From assembly GCF_018918025.1 (NCBI RefSeq), contig NZ_JAHLPT010000002.1, positions 186,001 through 250,000 of the forward strand: a stretch of DNA of 64,000 nt, given 5' to 3'. Of the stretch, positions 17,538-25,174 are shown piece after piece (the stretch's first letter is position 1; every line of letters begins with the position of its first letter). The translations under genes and the position numbers were made by a program. The notes under the pieces are model-generated. The model saw only the letters and a program-made list of their open reading frames with translations, was not told where the DNA came from and searched no databases. The DNA is from Oscillibacter sp. MSJ-31. GTDB lineage: Bacteria; Bacillota; Clostridia; Oscillospirales; Oscillospiraceae.

Positions 17538-18995
17538 TCACGCCACGATGGGTGCATATCGCTCCGAGCCCAGAACATCCATCATCACAGCGTAGGGAGA
17601 CAGGATGCCGCTCTTCAGCATGGAGAAGATACGGGAATTGCAGCCGGATACCAGCGCAACGCCCTGATCATTGATCTCTACAGGCTGCTGCCGGTTGCGG
17701 CTATCAACATTCCAGAAAACCAGATCCGGCAGCTGATAACCCTGCTCGTTGAAAAGCTTCTTTGCATACTCAAAATTGCTCAGCGAGCAATCCTCTGCAC
17801 AATAATCAAACTCCATATCCGAGATGATGAAGATCTTTGAGGGCATCTCTTCCTGCGGGACACGGTTCTTCACCGCAGCATTCAAAACAAGCTCGAACAC
17901 CCGCTGGATATTCGTGTTGGCTACTTCATTGAACTGGTGGCAGTACCGCACCTTTTCAAAAATGTCAGTTCCCTTGATTTCCACCAAACGCGGATTCTCC
18001 GAGAAGGTGATGAAATGGTTATGAAATGCTCCCGTGTTACGCTCAGCATAATAAATGCCCAAAGAGAGCGCTACCGTGGCCGGGATAGGATCTGCTCCAC
18101 CGTACATGGAACCGGAACCATCGATCACGACCAGAGCATTTTCACCGCCGGTGAAATCCTCCTGCGCATTCCATGTGACGTCGATCGCCTTCCGTTCTTC
18201 CGCTCTAAAGTCTCTTTTGAAAATTGGCGTGATGATCTCGTAAGGCGTCAGTGTGGCGGTATGGATCTGCTCAGCGCCCTCTGAAACTCGCTCCATAAAG
18301 GCAGCGTATCGTTCGCCATCATTGCGCATAAATGCCTTGCGATATTTGAACATTGCCTTGGATGGCTGCTTGGCGTAATCGAACGTGTAGTCCTTCACAC
18401 GAAGCTTGTTTTCGATGATGCTGATCTTTGCTCGCAGTGCACTGAGCGTTTTACGATATTGTGCGTCGTTCATATTGAGCGCACGAGCAATGCGCTTCGC
18501 CTGTCGGATCGTATCCTCATTGGAGGCATTGACCGATGGCAGCCACTTAGCCAGCAAAGATACCGTATCCCCTGCCTCCAATGCTGCACAGTCGCTTTCC
18601 AACTGCATTTTGATGAGAGAGAGAACCTTATTCTCGCAGGAGGTTCCCATCAGGGACAGGAGATCATCATAACGGCCATACTCAGCAATATAGGAAAGGT
18701 TCTTTTCCAGCGACTGCGGCTCATTGGCCGCAAGCCACTTGATAATGGTACGGAAGACCCGGCGTTCGCCAATGCCGCCACGGATATCTCTCGCGAAAAA
18801 CAGCATTTTCATAGCAAGGTCGGCATTTTCCGCATATGCGCGAAGGAATCGATTTGTGATCTCCTCGTCACTCTCCCTACGGAGCGCACCGATGGTTGCG
18901 AACAGATCCAGACATTCCGATTGAGTGGACAGATATGTAACCGCTCCATTTTCCGTATGGGTCAGATTCGCTTCATTCTTCAGATACTGCAGCAT
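17538..18995 (-). CDS. Ro60-like protein (TROVE/DUF2828-type) with vWA domain
   Basis: The ATG at 18995 is chosen (AGGAGG, 7-base spacing). 485 residues. The N-terminal about 270 residues are alpha-helical, with the pattern MKMLFFARDIRGGIGERRVF and IAEYGRYDDLLSL seen in DUF2828 and related TROVE HEAT-like rings. Residues about 290-470 are a von Willebrand A fold with an intact MIDAS (VVIDGSGSM; a second acidic site in FIISDMEFDY). Ro60/Rsr proteins bind Y RNAs and damaged RNAs. It lies directly downstream of six structured RNA modules on the same strand and beside rtcB, as bacterial rsr genes do. Whether it is strictly TROVE or DUF2828 needs a profile search. Confidence 0.78.
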   Translation of the reverse strand: MLQYLKNEANLTHTENGAVTYLSTQSECLDLFATIGALRRESDEEITNRFLRAYAENADLAMKMLFFARDIRGGIGERRVFRTIIKWLAANEPQSLEKNLSYIAEYGRYDDLLSLMGTSCENKVLSLIKMQLESDCAALEAGDTVSLLAKWLPSVNASNEDTIRQAKRIARALNMNDAQYRKTLSALRAKISIIENKLRVKDYTFDYAKQPSKAMFKYRKAFMRNDGERYAAFMERVSEGAEQIHTATLTPYEIITPIFKRDFRAEERKAIDVTWNAQEDFTGGENALVVIDGSGSMYGGADPIPATVALSLGIYYAERNTGAFHNHFITFSENPRLVEIKGTDIFEKVRYCHQFNEVANTNIQRVFELVLNAAVKNRVPQEEMPSKIFIISDMEFDYCAEDCSLSNFEYAKKLFNEQGYQLPDLVFWNVDSRNRQQPVEINDQGVALVSGCNSRIFSMLKSGILSPYAVMMDVLGSERYAPIVA

Positions 18996-19032
18996 AATGA
19001 TCCCTCCTAACACGATTGCAGTATAATAAGAC

Positions 19033-19125
19033 AAGGCCCGGTTCCAAGAGGAACTGCAAATTTCAGCGTAGTAACGCCGTGGTCAAAACTTCCCTGACAA
19101 GAGTGCTTTTTGCTGTACGGGCCTT
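19033..19125 (-). ncRNA. Y-RNA-like module 1 (nearest the Ro60-like gene)
   Basis: 93 nt on the minus strand, closed by AAGGCCCG at the 5' end and CGGGCCTT at the 3' end, with the shared box TACAGCAA directly after the 5' stem strand. Inside are hairpins CGGCGT/ACGCTG and GTTCC/GGAAC. It ends 38 nt before the Ro60-like start codon. Confidence 0.65.
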
Positions 19126-19129
19126 TCAC

Positions 19130-19199
19130 AAGATGCCATCATGGTCACAAGAGAGTTACAATTACTGTCGGATACATGTTGTGTTGCTGTTGGCATCTT
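19130..19199 (-). ncRNA. Y-RNA-like module 2
   Basis: 70 nt, closed by AAGATGCC/GGCATCTT, box AACAGCAA. The shortest unit; inside, CACAA pairs with TTGTG. No tRNA-like fold seen. 4 nt from module 1. Confidence 0.62.
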
Positions 19200-19211
19200 T
19201 CTCTGCAAAAC

Positions 19212-19309
19212 AAGGCACCATGTGAAGTGGGAATCGAACCCACGAACGACGGCCTCAAACCGTCTGCTATAACCATCTTAGCTATTCGTTCAATTGCTGT
19301 TGGTGCCTT
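19212..19309 (-). ncRNA. Y-RNA-like module 3 with tRNA-like domain
   Basis: 98 nt, closed by AAGGCACC/GGTGCCTT, box AACAGCAA. Inside is a tRNA-like fold: D-arm GCTA/TAGC with GG in the loop, anticodon-like arm GACGG/CCGTC with loop TTTGAGG, and T-arm GTGGG-TTCGATT-CCCAC. The acceptor stem is reduced to 4 bp (TGAA/TTCA) and has no CCA, so it is a tRNA mimic and not a tRNA. Confidence 0.75.
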
Positions 19310-19319
19310 TTATTTTGGA

Positions 19320-19409
19320 AAATGCTTCGATTTTGCATTGCAGAAGCATGAGCGGTTTTAGCTACAAGGCCTGGCGTTCAAAGTCTACTGCACTGCTTTC
19401 GATGCATTT
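19320..19409 (-). ncRNA. Y-RNA-like module 4 (divergent)
   Basis: 90 nt, closed by AAATGC-A-TCGA paired with TCGA-A-GCATTT: 6 bp, an A-A mismatch, then 4 bp. The ACAGCAA box is degenerate (AAAGCAG). Position and size fit the array. Internal fold not clear. Confidence 0.5.
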
Positions 19410-19412
19410 CAC

Positions 19413-19529
19413 AAGACGCCATTTTTTTACCAAACATAAAGGGGCTTTCACCCTTTTGCAGTCCGGCGCAAGGCCGGATGCTCCTAAGTGAGCTAATGTC
19501 GATAGAGTAAGTATTGCTGTCGGCGTCTT
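19413..19529 (-). ncRNA. Y-RNA-like module 5 with tRNA-like domain
   Basis: 117 nt, closed by AAGACGCC/GGCGTCTT, box GACAGCAA. Contains D-arm GCTC/GAGC, anticodon-like arm TCCGG-CCTTGCG-CCGGA and T-arm-like AAGGG-TGAAAGC-CCCTT, on a 4-bp acceptor stub (ACAT/ATGT). The T-loop does not match the tRNA consensus. Confidence 0.72.
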
Positions 19530-19534
19530 TTTAC

Positions 19535-19630
19535 AAAGCGCATTTCTGTTCCAACTTTGCCGGAAGGCTCATCGGAGGTAGCCTCTATGATTAAAAGTCA
19601 TATGCTTCGTAGTGTTGCTGTCTGCGCTTT
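19535..19630 (-). ncRNA. Y-RNA-like module 6 (first transcribed)
   Basis: 96 nt, closed by AAAGCGCA/TGCGCTTT, box GACAGCAA. Contains an anticodon-arm-like hairpin TATGA-CTTTTAA-TCATA, a variable-arm-like AGGCT/AGCCT hairpin and TTCC/GGAA. Confidence 0.62.
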
Positions 19631-19748
19631 TCTTGACCTAAGGATATCTTCTAGATCAGGAAAAATCACGGAAAAAAAGTTGCGAACTCATATCAGACGT
19701 GCCTTTCACGGCACAGTAGTCACAGACTAAAAGGGAATCCTGCCTTGC

Positions 19749-19821
19749 TTCGGAAATTTGCCTTTTGTAATTTGATATATTTCCGAAATAAGTAGACATT
19801 CTTCCGAATGTTAGACATAAT
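19749..19821. promoter_or_regulatory. divergent control region with three TTCGGAA-type sites
   Basis: TTCGGAAA (19749-19756), TTTCCGAAA (19780-19788) and TTCCGAA (19802-19808) are copies of one half-site in both orientations. A plus-strand promoter TAGACA-17-CATAAT (19793-19821) has the third site inside its spacer. The WYL genes lie to the right and the RNA array and Ro60-like gene to the left, so these are candidate WYL-protein operators. I see no clear minus-strand promoter, which would fit an activated one. The leader 19822-20066 holds two stems (CAGCTCC/GGGAGCTG and TGTCC/GGACA) and a 25-codon frame from 19845 with one CxxC; I do not call it a gene. Confidence 0.6.
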
Positions 19822-20066
19822 AGAATCAATAGATCATCTCAAGGATGCAAGCAAATGGCGGACTTTATGTTTGTAAAAATTGCGCAGCAAGGGCATCCAT
19901 ACAATCTACAAGTGCGGCGTAGCTTTTAGCGGCAAGGACGTTGTGGTAACCGTCGGTTGATCTCTCATACCATCAGCTCCTGAGGTTTTCGTCTTGGGAG
20001 CTGTCCGGTTTTTGGGACACGGCATCCCCTAATATGGGTATATACAATGAAGGGCAGGTGGATTGC

Positions 20067-21311
20067 ATGGCATACAGCGAGTTGGTTAAAAGCTTTGAAC
20101 GGATTCGGAACTATATGCGCGAGTTCTATGTCTACGGTTTCAAAAGCCGTGAAGAGTATGGGATGAAAAGCGCTCGTAGCTATGACAACGAACGGCGCAG
20201 AATTGAAAGCTGGCTAGGCGACTACATGTCTTTTCATCAAGAGCCATCCGGAAAGAAAGTATTTCTCTCTATGGATAGCCGGAGAATTCCCTGCAATCCG
20301 CTTTATAAGGCATTCAAAGCGAAGAGCTTCACGGATAAGGACATTACGCTCCACTTCTATGTTCTGGACATTCTTGCGGATGGCAGTGCGCTATCTTCTA
20401 AGGAGATTGTTGATCGGATCACCGATGACTACCTCTCTCGCTTTGACGAGAGCTTTTCCTTGGATGAGTCCACTGTGCGGAAGAAGCTCAAGGAATATGA
20501 AGATATCGGTTTATTGCAGTCGGAGAAAATCGGGCGTGAAGTTATCTACCGGAGGACTGACAATATTGCAATCGACTTAGAGTCCTGGGCGGATGCGCTT
20601 GCCTATTATTCAGAAGCAGATCCTCTTGGAGTCGTAGGTTCCTTCCTTTTGGATAAGCTGAAACACACAGAGGACACCTTCCGCTTCAAGCACCATTATA
20701 TTCTGTACGCACTCGATAGCGATGTGCTCTGTGATCTGCTGCTGGCGATCGACGAACGCTGCGCCGTTGAACTATCCGTATGCAGCCTCCGCAGCGGCAG
20801 AGATTATCAACGAACTGTCTGCCCCTTAAAGATCTATATCAGTACACAATCCGGACGGCAGTACCTTCTGGGCTATCACTATCGTGGCAGACAGATGGGT
20901 TTCTTCCGCATAGATGCCATTAAAAAGGTCTCTCTCGGGAATGTAGAAAAACAATACGAAAAGTATCTTGGTTTTCAGCAGAAATTCGATGAGCATCTCT
21001 GGGGTGTTTCGACTGGCCCAGACTATAATCTGGATCACATTGAGATGACGATCCAATTCGACCCTGGTGAGGAATTTATTCTTCATCGACTGGATCGCGA
21101 AAAGCGCCACGGCCGCATAGAGCTCTTGGACGATCAGACCTGCCGTTTTATCGCCGATGTTTATGACGCTTCGGAGATGCTGCCGTGGATTCGAACCTTC
21201 ATCGGTCGCATAGTAGACCTTCAATGCAGCAACAAATTTGTTGTTAAAACCTTCTATGAGGATCTCAGGCACATGGAAGCCATTTATGGGGGTGAGACAG
21301 ATGCTGTTTAG
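20067..21311 (+). CDS. WYL-domain transcriptional regulator, first of a pair
   Basis: The ATG at 20067 is used (AGGTGG, 5-base spacing); an ATG at 20034 lacks a site. 414 residues. A winged-helix region about 80-180 (KDITLHFYVLDILADGSALS, then STVRKKLKEYEDIGLL) is followed by a WYL domain about 210-310 (QYLLGYHYRGRQMGFFRIDAI matches the WYL core) and its C-terminal extension. WYL regulators bind nucleic-acid or nucleotide ligands and act as activators or repressors. It is divergent from the RNA array, so it probably controls the repair system. Confidence 0.85.
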   Translation: MAYSELVKSFERIRNYMREFYVYGFKSREEYGMKSARSYDNERRRIESWLGDYMSFHQEPSGKKVFLSMDSRRIPCNPLYKAFKAKSFTDKDITLHFYVLDILADGSALSSKEIVDRITDDYLSRFDESFSLDESTVRKKLKEYEDIGLLQSEKIGREVIYRRTDNIAIDLESWADALAYYSEADPLGVVGSFLLDKLKHTEDTFRFKHHYILYALDSDVLCDLLLAIDERCAVELSVCSLRSGRDYQRTVCPLKIYISTQSGRQYLLGYHYRGRQMGFFRIDAIKKVSLGNVEKQYEKYLGFQQKFDEHLWGVSTGPDYNLDHIEMTIQFDPGEEFILHRLDREKRHGRIELLDDQTCRFIADVYDASEMLPWIRTFIGRIVDLQCSNKFVVKTFYEDLRHMEAIYGGETDAV

Positions 21312-22224
21312 TGAGATCTACGGCAGCTACTTCAATGTCGTTGCCGCTGTATTGTCCGAGGCTGCGGAAAATACACTGACAACTGGCAAACTGACTGCTA
21401 TCGTGCAGGAAAAAGCGTTTGCAGAAAGTGTACTGTCCATTCCTGCCGCCTTGCAGTCCGGGGCATGGCCATTACTGGACAGCGACTATCATACCGTGCT
21501 GCAAGAAAAGCCGACAATGCCTTTAACCACTCTACAAAAGCGATGGCTGAAGGCACTTCTCTTAGATCCGAGGATCGCTTTATTCGATCCAGACACGAGC
21601 GGCCTTGAGGATGTGGAGCCGTTATATACCCAGGATACCTTCGTCCGGTTTGACCAGTATGCAGATGGAGACCCCTATTCCGATCCCGATTATGTTCATT
21701 GCTTTCGCATGGTATTGCGTGCAATTCATGAGAATCGAAAGATGCGAATCCGGTTCCACGGACACACCGGAGCCCGGCATTCCTTTGTCTGTAATCCGTA
21801 CCGCCTAGAGTATTCCGAAAAGGACGATAAATTCCGGATTTTAGTGACAGGGATGCGACGGATGAATACAGTCAACATGGCCCGTATCCGATCCTGTGAA
21901 CTGTTGGAAGAATATGATCCTGCGTCTGTGACCGTTCCGAAAGGACATCTGAAAGAACTTACCTTACTCCTCCATGACGAGCGTAATGGTTTGGAGCGCG
22001 TCCTGTTGCACTTCTCTCATTTTGAGAAGGAGACGCAGAAACTGGACGAGCAGCTTTATGAGATCAAGCTCCGATACGATAAAGATGATGAAACAGAACT
22101 GTTGATCCGTGTGCTGTCCTTCGGTCCAATTCTTGAAGTTGCAGCTCCTGCTGAATTCAAGCAGTTGATAAGGCAGCGGATTCAAAAGCAGATCATGTGC
22201 ATATCCTCGCAGGATGAATGCTAA
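21301..22224 (+). CDS. WYL-domain regulator, second of a pair
   Basis: The start overlaps the previous stop by 11 bp, with GGTGAG upstream, so translation is probably coupled. 307 residues. The WYL core is about 135-215 (MVLRAIHENRKMRIRFHG, FVCNPYRLEYSEKDDKFRIL, RMNTVNMARIRSCELLEEYD). The N-terminal 120 residues do not show an obvious HTH, so DNA binding may depend on its partner. Paired WYL proteins acting together are known (PafB/PafC). Confidence 0.8.
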   Translation: MLFSEIYGSYFNVVAAVLSEAAENTLTTGKLTAIVQEKAFAESVLSIPAALQSGAWPLLDSDYHTVLQEKPTMPLTTLQKRWLKALLLDPRIALFDPDTSGLEDVEPLYTQDTFVRFDQYADGDPYSDPDYVHCFRMVLRAIHENRKMRIRFHGHTGARHSFVCNPYRLEYSEKDDKFRILVTGMRRMNTVNMARIRSCELLEEYDPASVTVPKGHLKELTLLLHDERNGLERVLLHFSHFEKETQKLDEQLYEIKLRYDKDDETELLIRVLSFGPILEVAAPAEFKQLIRQRIQKQIMCISSQDEC

Positions 22225-22255
22225 CCAGTGCCTAACAACCGATGAGGAGGCCGCT

Positions 22256-22471
22256 ATGCTGAAACTTCTTGATATTGTAACCCTGAAGGCCGATGATCCT
22301 GACATCGGAATCAAGGCGGGAACAGAGGGTACGATCGTCGATGTTCATGGCAATCATGAGGCTTACACCGTAGAATTCTTTGATGAAGAGGGTAACACGA
22401 TTGAAGAGACCCTTTTTAAGGATTATCTTCCCGCCCAACTACAAAAAGTTGAAACCGCACTGCAATTGTAA
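22256..22471 (+). CDS. DUF4926 small protein
   Basis: 71 residues from the ATG behind GAGGAGG. MLKLLDIVTLKADDPDIGIK, then AGTEGTIVDVHG and YTVEFFDEEG follow the DUF4926 beta-barrel pattern. Members are often linked to toxin-antitoxin or mobile loci; function unknown. Starts 31 bp after the second WYL gene. Confidence 0.75.
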   Translation: MLKLLDIVTLKADDPDIGIKAGTEGTIVDVHGNHEAYTVEFFDEEGNTIEETLFKDYLPAQLQKVETALQL

Positions 22472-22499
22472 CTCTTTATTGAACATCTTATATTGCTAA

Positions 22500-22541
22500 A
22501 AGGACAAGGCCCGAGCAAAATGCCCAGGTCTTGTCCTTCTC
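22500..22541. terminator. bidirectional terminator
   Basis: AAGGACAAG(22500-)/CTTGTCCTT(-22538), extended by an imperfect GGCCCGAGC/GCCCAGG stem, between convergent genes. Confidence 0.75.
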
Positions 22542-22868
22542 TCATACATTTTCTGCTGCACAAAGATAGTCGTATAGCGCATCCGGGGAAGACAATGTCC
22601 TGCTGATCTCTACACCATCTTCGATCCAAGATATAGTCGGATCATCCTTCGGAGCTTCATATAGCCACCAACCAATCACATCGGACTTATCGTTCGTGGT
22701 ATACTGCAGCAATTCCAGCAGTGCCTCAAGATACAGATTACCCTGATCAAATGCCGGCCGAATATCGCACAGTTTCTGCAACGCATCCTCAAAGTCCTCT
22801 ATCCGGGCATCCTGTCTGCGAATCTTATCAAGCGTACTTAGGAAAAGTTCTCTTGAAATCAACATCAT
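22542..22868 (-). CDS. unknown 108-residue protein
   Basis: Start at one of two adjacent ATGs behind GAGGGGGAG. Acidic, with a conserved-looking segment (SDVIGWWLYEAPKDDPTISW). Resembles small phage or plasmid proteins but no family is recognised. Last gene of the minus-strand ParM operon. Confidence 0.55.
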   Translation of the reverse strand: MMLISRELFLSTLDKIRRQDARIEDFEDALQKLCDIRPAFDQGNLYLEALLELLQYTTNDKSDVIGWWLYEAPKDDPTISWIEDGVEISRTLSSPDALYDYLCAAENV

Positions 22869-22879
22869 TCTCCCCCTCT

Positions 22880-23284
22880 TCATTTCTCAGCTAGAATCTC
22901 GGGACGATACTTCTGGTTGAATTGGGCATAATCAACCCACTCTTCGTTATCAAAGAGTTGATTTGAAAAGCACTGGAGTACATAGAACTCTCGTTCTTTC
23001 TTTGTCCGACCTGCAATCGGACAATCCCCAAACCAATCCAAAAGTGCCGCGTATAGCGCCGTATCGTTATTCTTCTCAATCAGTTCCTTCATGAGTGCGC
23101 ACCAAAGGTTTTCTTCAATATCGCCCACTGGCGTCTCAACGCCATGCCGATATCCATATTTCTTTTCAAACCCCCGATCGCTAAGAAGAAATGCACGGCC
23201 GGTATGCGTCTGAAATCGAAGCAGCTCGTAATCAATATCTTTAGGGAGCCCCGAACGACTATCGATGGTTTTCCCGGAGTACAT
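22880..23284 (-). CDS. unknown 134-residue protein in ParM operon
   Basis: Ribosome site GAGGGGGC. Charged and mainly helical (ENLWCALMKELIEKNNDTAL), no membrane segment or known motif. Its stop is 11 bp before the start of the 108-residue gene, so they are translated from one mRNA with parR and parM. Confidence 0.55.
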   Translation of the reverse strand: MYSGKTIDSRSGLPKDIDYELLRFQTHTGRAFLLSDRGFEKKYGYRHGVETPVGDIEENLWCALMKELIEKNNDTALYAALLDWFGDCPIAGRTKKEREFYVLQCFSNQLFDNEEWVDYAQFNQKYRPEILAEK

Positions 23285-23297
23285 ATGTTACGCCCCC

Positions 23298-23627
23298 TCA
23301 CTTTCTAAACGCAGCCATCATATCTCCCAATTCAAACGCATCTTCAGGAGACACTTGCGCTCTGGAATTGCTATGGTCAGTATGCAGTAAGCCCAAAGAA
23401 CCATCCGCCTGCATTTCTGCAATTACTTCCCTTACGATATTCCGGATGTGCTCTTTGCTAAACTCGCTCTCCGCCTCAGGACAACTAATGAAATGGAGAA
23501 CAGCATTGACAACAAGATCTGTCATGTGGCGCTTGTTTGAGCGCAGAATTTCCAGCACCTTCCGATGCCGAAAATCATATTCGTTGAATTGCAAAACTAC
23601 TCTGGGTTTGTAATTACTTGCCGGCAT
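23298..23627 (-). CDS. ParR-like partition DNA-binding protein
   Basis: 109 residues. Small basic N-terminus with a ribbon-helix-helix-like segment (PRVVLQFNEYDFRHRKVLEI) and an acidic tail (SPEDAFELGDMMAAF) of the kind ParR uses to bind the ParM filament. It overlaps the end of the actin-like gene by 14 bp, the usual parM-parR order. The function is inferred from size and context. Confidence 0.7.
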   Translation of the reverse strand: MPASNYKPRVVLQFNEYDFRHRKVLEILRSNKRHMTDLVVNAVLHFISCPEAESEFSKEHIRNIVREVIAEMQADGSLGLLHTDHSNSRAQVSPEDAFELGDMMAAFRK

Positions 23628-24543
23628 TTACGCTCACCTCGCTTCGGTAGAGGATCTCGTACCCAATGGCGTTGGCGTGGATATTGTCGATGAAAATGGG
23701 ATACCCAACCTTTCCACTACGCTCAATCAGATTTCGCAGCAGAATTGATCCGCCACCGGCAAAGACACACTTGCTGCTCTTCACATCAATGCCGCGTTCG
23801 CGGAGGAAGTTGTAGAACTCATTTAAGAATTGATTGGCGGCTGTGCGAATCAGCATTTGAATCTCACCGGGCAGGATTGTCGGTTCACCTCGAATCACTT
23901 CATCGATATCGCTGTCCTCCAGCAATCGATCAAACTGTGAATTGCACTGACTGATAATAGAGTTATAGAGCGTGATTACTCCCTGCTCAAAACTCTCCAT
24001 CACCTCAAGATCCGGCCGGCCATGCCGCAACTTCAGAACGTCAACTGTAAATCCACCGACATCGATAATGTAGGACACAGCATGGTTCTTCAAATCGCCA
24101 AAACGCGTCACCGCAGCAGCCAAAGCCTGACTATAACTGACAACCCGATTAAACCGAATGGAATAGCATCGGTCATTGAACAGAAAATCAATAACTTCTC
24201 TTTTGCGAAAGAAGTACTGTTCAAACCGGCCGTGGAGCTGACCATAATGTGCAGGCGGTAAGCCAACCAGCAATGTAATATCAATCGGATCTTCCGCCTC
24301 GCGGATCCCTTTACGCTCCAGCTCATAGGCAATCGCGAACAGAGTGAGGACAAAAAACCTCTCATCTTCCGTTTTATCTCGCATGTAAGAAATACGCCTT
24401 TCAGTTAGCGTGTAGTATTTCCCCTCCCAGTAGATAGAGTCGCTTTTGATGCCCGACTGATTGTCCGAAACAATCAGCCCGGATGTGAATAACAGGTTGG
24501 GCGTCTTAATGCTTTTGTTTCCATGGTCAACAGAGATAATCAT
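23614..24543 (-). CDS. ParM/AlfA-like plasmid-segregation actin
   Basis: 309 residues. Actin-fold nucleotide motifs are present: phosphate-1 ISVDHGNKSIK, phosphate-2 YIIDVGGFTVDVL, and adenosine loop CVFAGGGSILLRNLIE. Such filaments push plasmid copies apart. Presence in an integrated element suggests that it also exists as an excised low-copy form. Ribosome site AGGGGAGGA. Confidence 0.85.
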   Translation of the reverse strand: MIISVDHGNKSIKTPNLLFTSGLIVSDNQSGIKSDSIYWEGKYYTLTERRISYMRDKTEDERFFVLTLFAIAYELERKGIREAEDPIDITLLVGLPPAHYGQLHGRFEQYFFRKREVIDFLFNDRCYSIRFNRVVSYSQALAAAVTRFGDLKNHAVSYIIDVGGFTVDVLKLRHGRPDLEVMESFEQGVITLYNSIISQCNSQFDRLLEDSDIDEVIRGEPTILPGEIQMLIRTAANQFLNEFYNFLRERGIDVKSSKCVFAGGGSILLRNLIERSGKVGYPIFIDNIHANAIGYEILYRSEVSVNAGK

Positions 24544-24620
24544 ACAAAAATCCTCCCCTTTATTTTTCTATTACCTTTTACGCACAGCGTTCTCAATGAA
24601 CAACAAATTATTTAGTATGT

Positions 24621-24655
24621 CCTGAGTACCTGCAAATAATTCGCAGGTACTCAGG
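24621..24655. repeat. 13-bp palindrome between ParM and sigma-factor genes
   Basis: CCTGAGTACCTGC / GCAGGTACTCAGG with a 9-bp centre. No T-run on the minus strand. It could be a weak terminator for the sigma gene or a ParR/centromere site for the parMR operon. Confidence 0.5.
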
Positions 24656-24662
24656 TATTCAC

Positions 24663-25061
24663 TTATTCACCCATCAGTCGGCGCAAATGGTCAAAGGATT
24701 TCGCGAGTGAACGCATCACTACCTTGAGGTCACGTTTCTCAACTCTGGCAATATCCGTATAGGACATGTTATCCATGAACATCAAAACGCGGCGACGCTG
24801 AATAGGAGTCAGCTTGGAAATCGCCGCATACAAGCGGTGATTCTCCTCGGTACGAATCAGATCCTCAATCAAGTCATCAGCGCCGGTGCTGACTGCCAGA
24901 TCGTCAAAGGTGTCAGGATCAACAGGAAAACAGTGATAACGCTCGCGCTTATACAGCCGATTTTCTTCGCGCTCCATATCCTTCCATTCATCATAAAACT
25001 TGTCATCGACAGGGATGTTCAGGTAATTTCCGTAATAGTCTTTCACCTTAATGGTTTTCAT
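24663..25061 (-). CDS. small sigma-70-like factor
   Basis: 132 residues, GGAGG ribosome site. The C-terminal half is a sigma region 4 (LYAAISKLTPIQRRRVLMFM, then MSYTDIARVEKRDLKVVMRSLAKSFDHL). Region 2 is replaced by a short tyrosine-rich N-terminus. Proteins like this act as phage/ICE late regulators or partial sigma factors. Sits between two minus-strand operons. Confidence 0.8.
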   Translation of the reverse strand: MKTIKVKDYYGNYLNIPVDDKFYDEWKDMEREENRLYKRERYHCFPVDPDTFDDLAVSTGADDLIEDLIRTEENHRLYAAISKLTPIQRRRVLMFMDNMSYTDIARVEKRDLKVVMRSLAKSFDHLRRLMGE

Positions 25062-25174
25062 ATATTTTCCTCCAAATCATTCAAATCGTGTGTGAGTTTT
25101 CAGAACGATTCGGAGGGCGGGCTTCGGGCCCGGCTGTTATGCTGCTTCATCGGTCATGCTCCAAATTCGGGCAG

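Noticed and set aside
19212-19309. Functional tRNA-Ser on the minus strand
   Set aside because: The acceptor stem is only 4 bp, there is no CCA, and no long variable arm as a Ser tRNA would need. It is nested inside an outer stem.
19033-19630. Integron attC sites or a CRISPR array
   Set aside because: attC sites share conserved core trinucleotides at their ends; these terminal stems differ in sequence in every unit. CRISPR needs identical repeats with unique spacers; here only an 8-base box is conserved.
19845-19960. Small zinc-ribbon gene (YVCKNCAA) before the WYL gene
   Set aside because: The 25-codon frame stops early and a better continuation is in another frame; too short and unsupported. 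It could be a relic.
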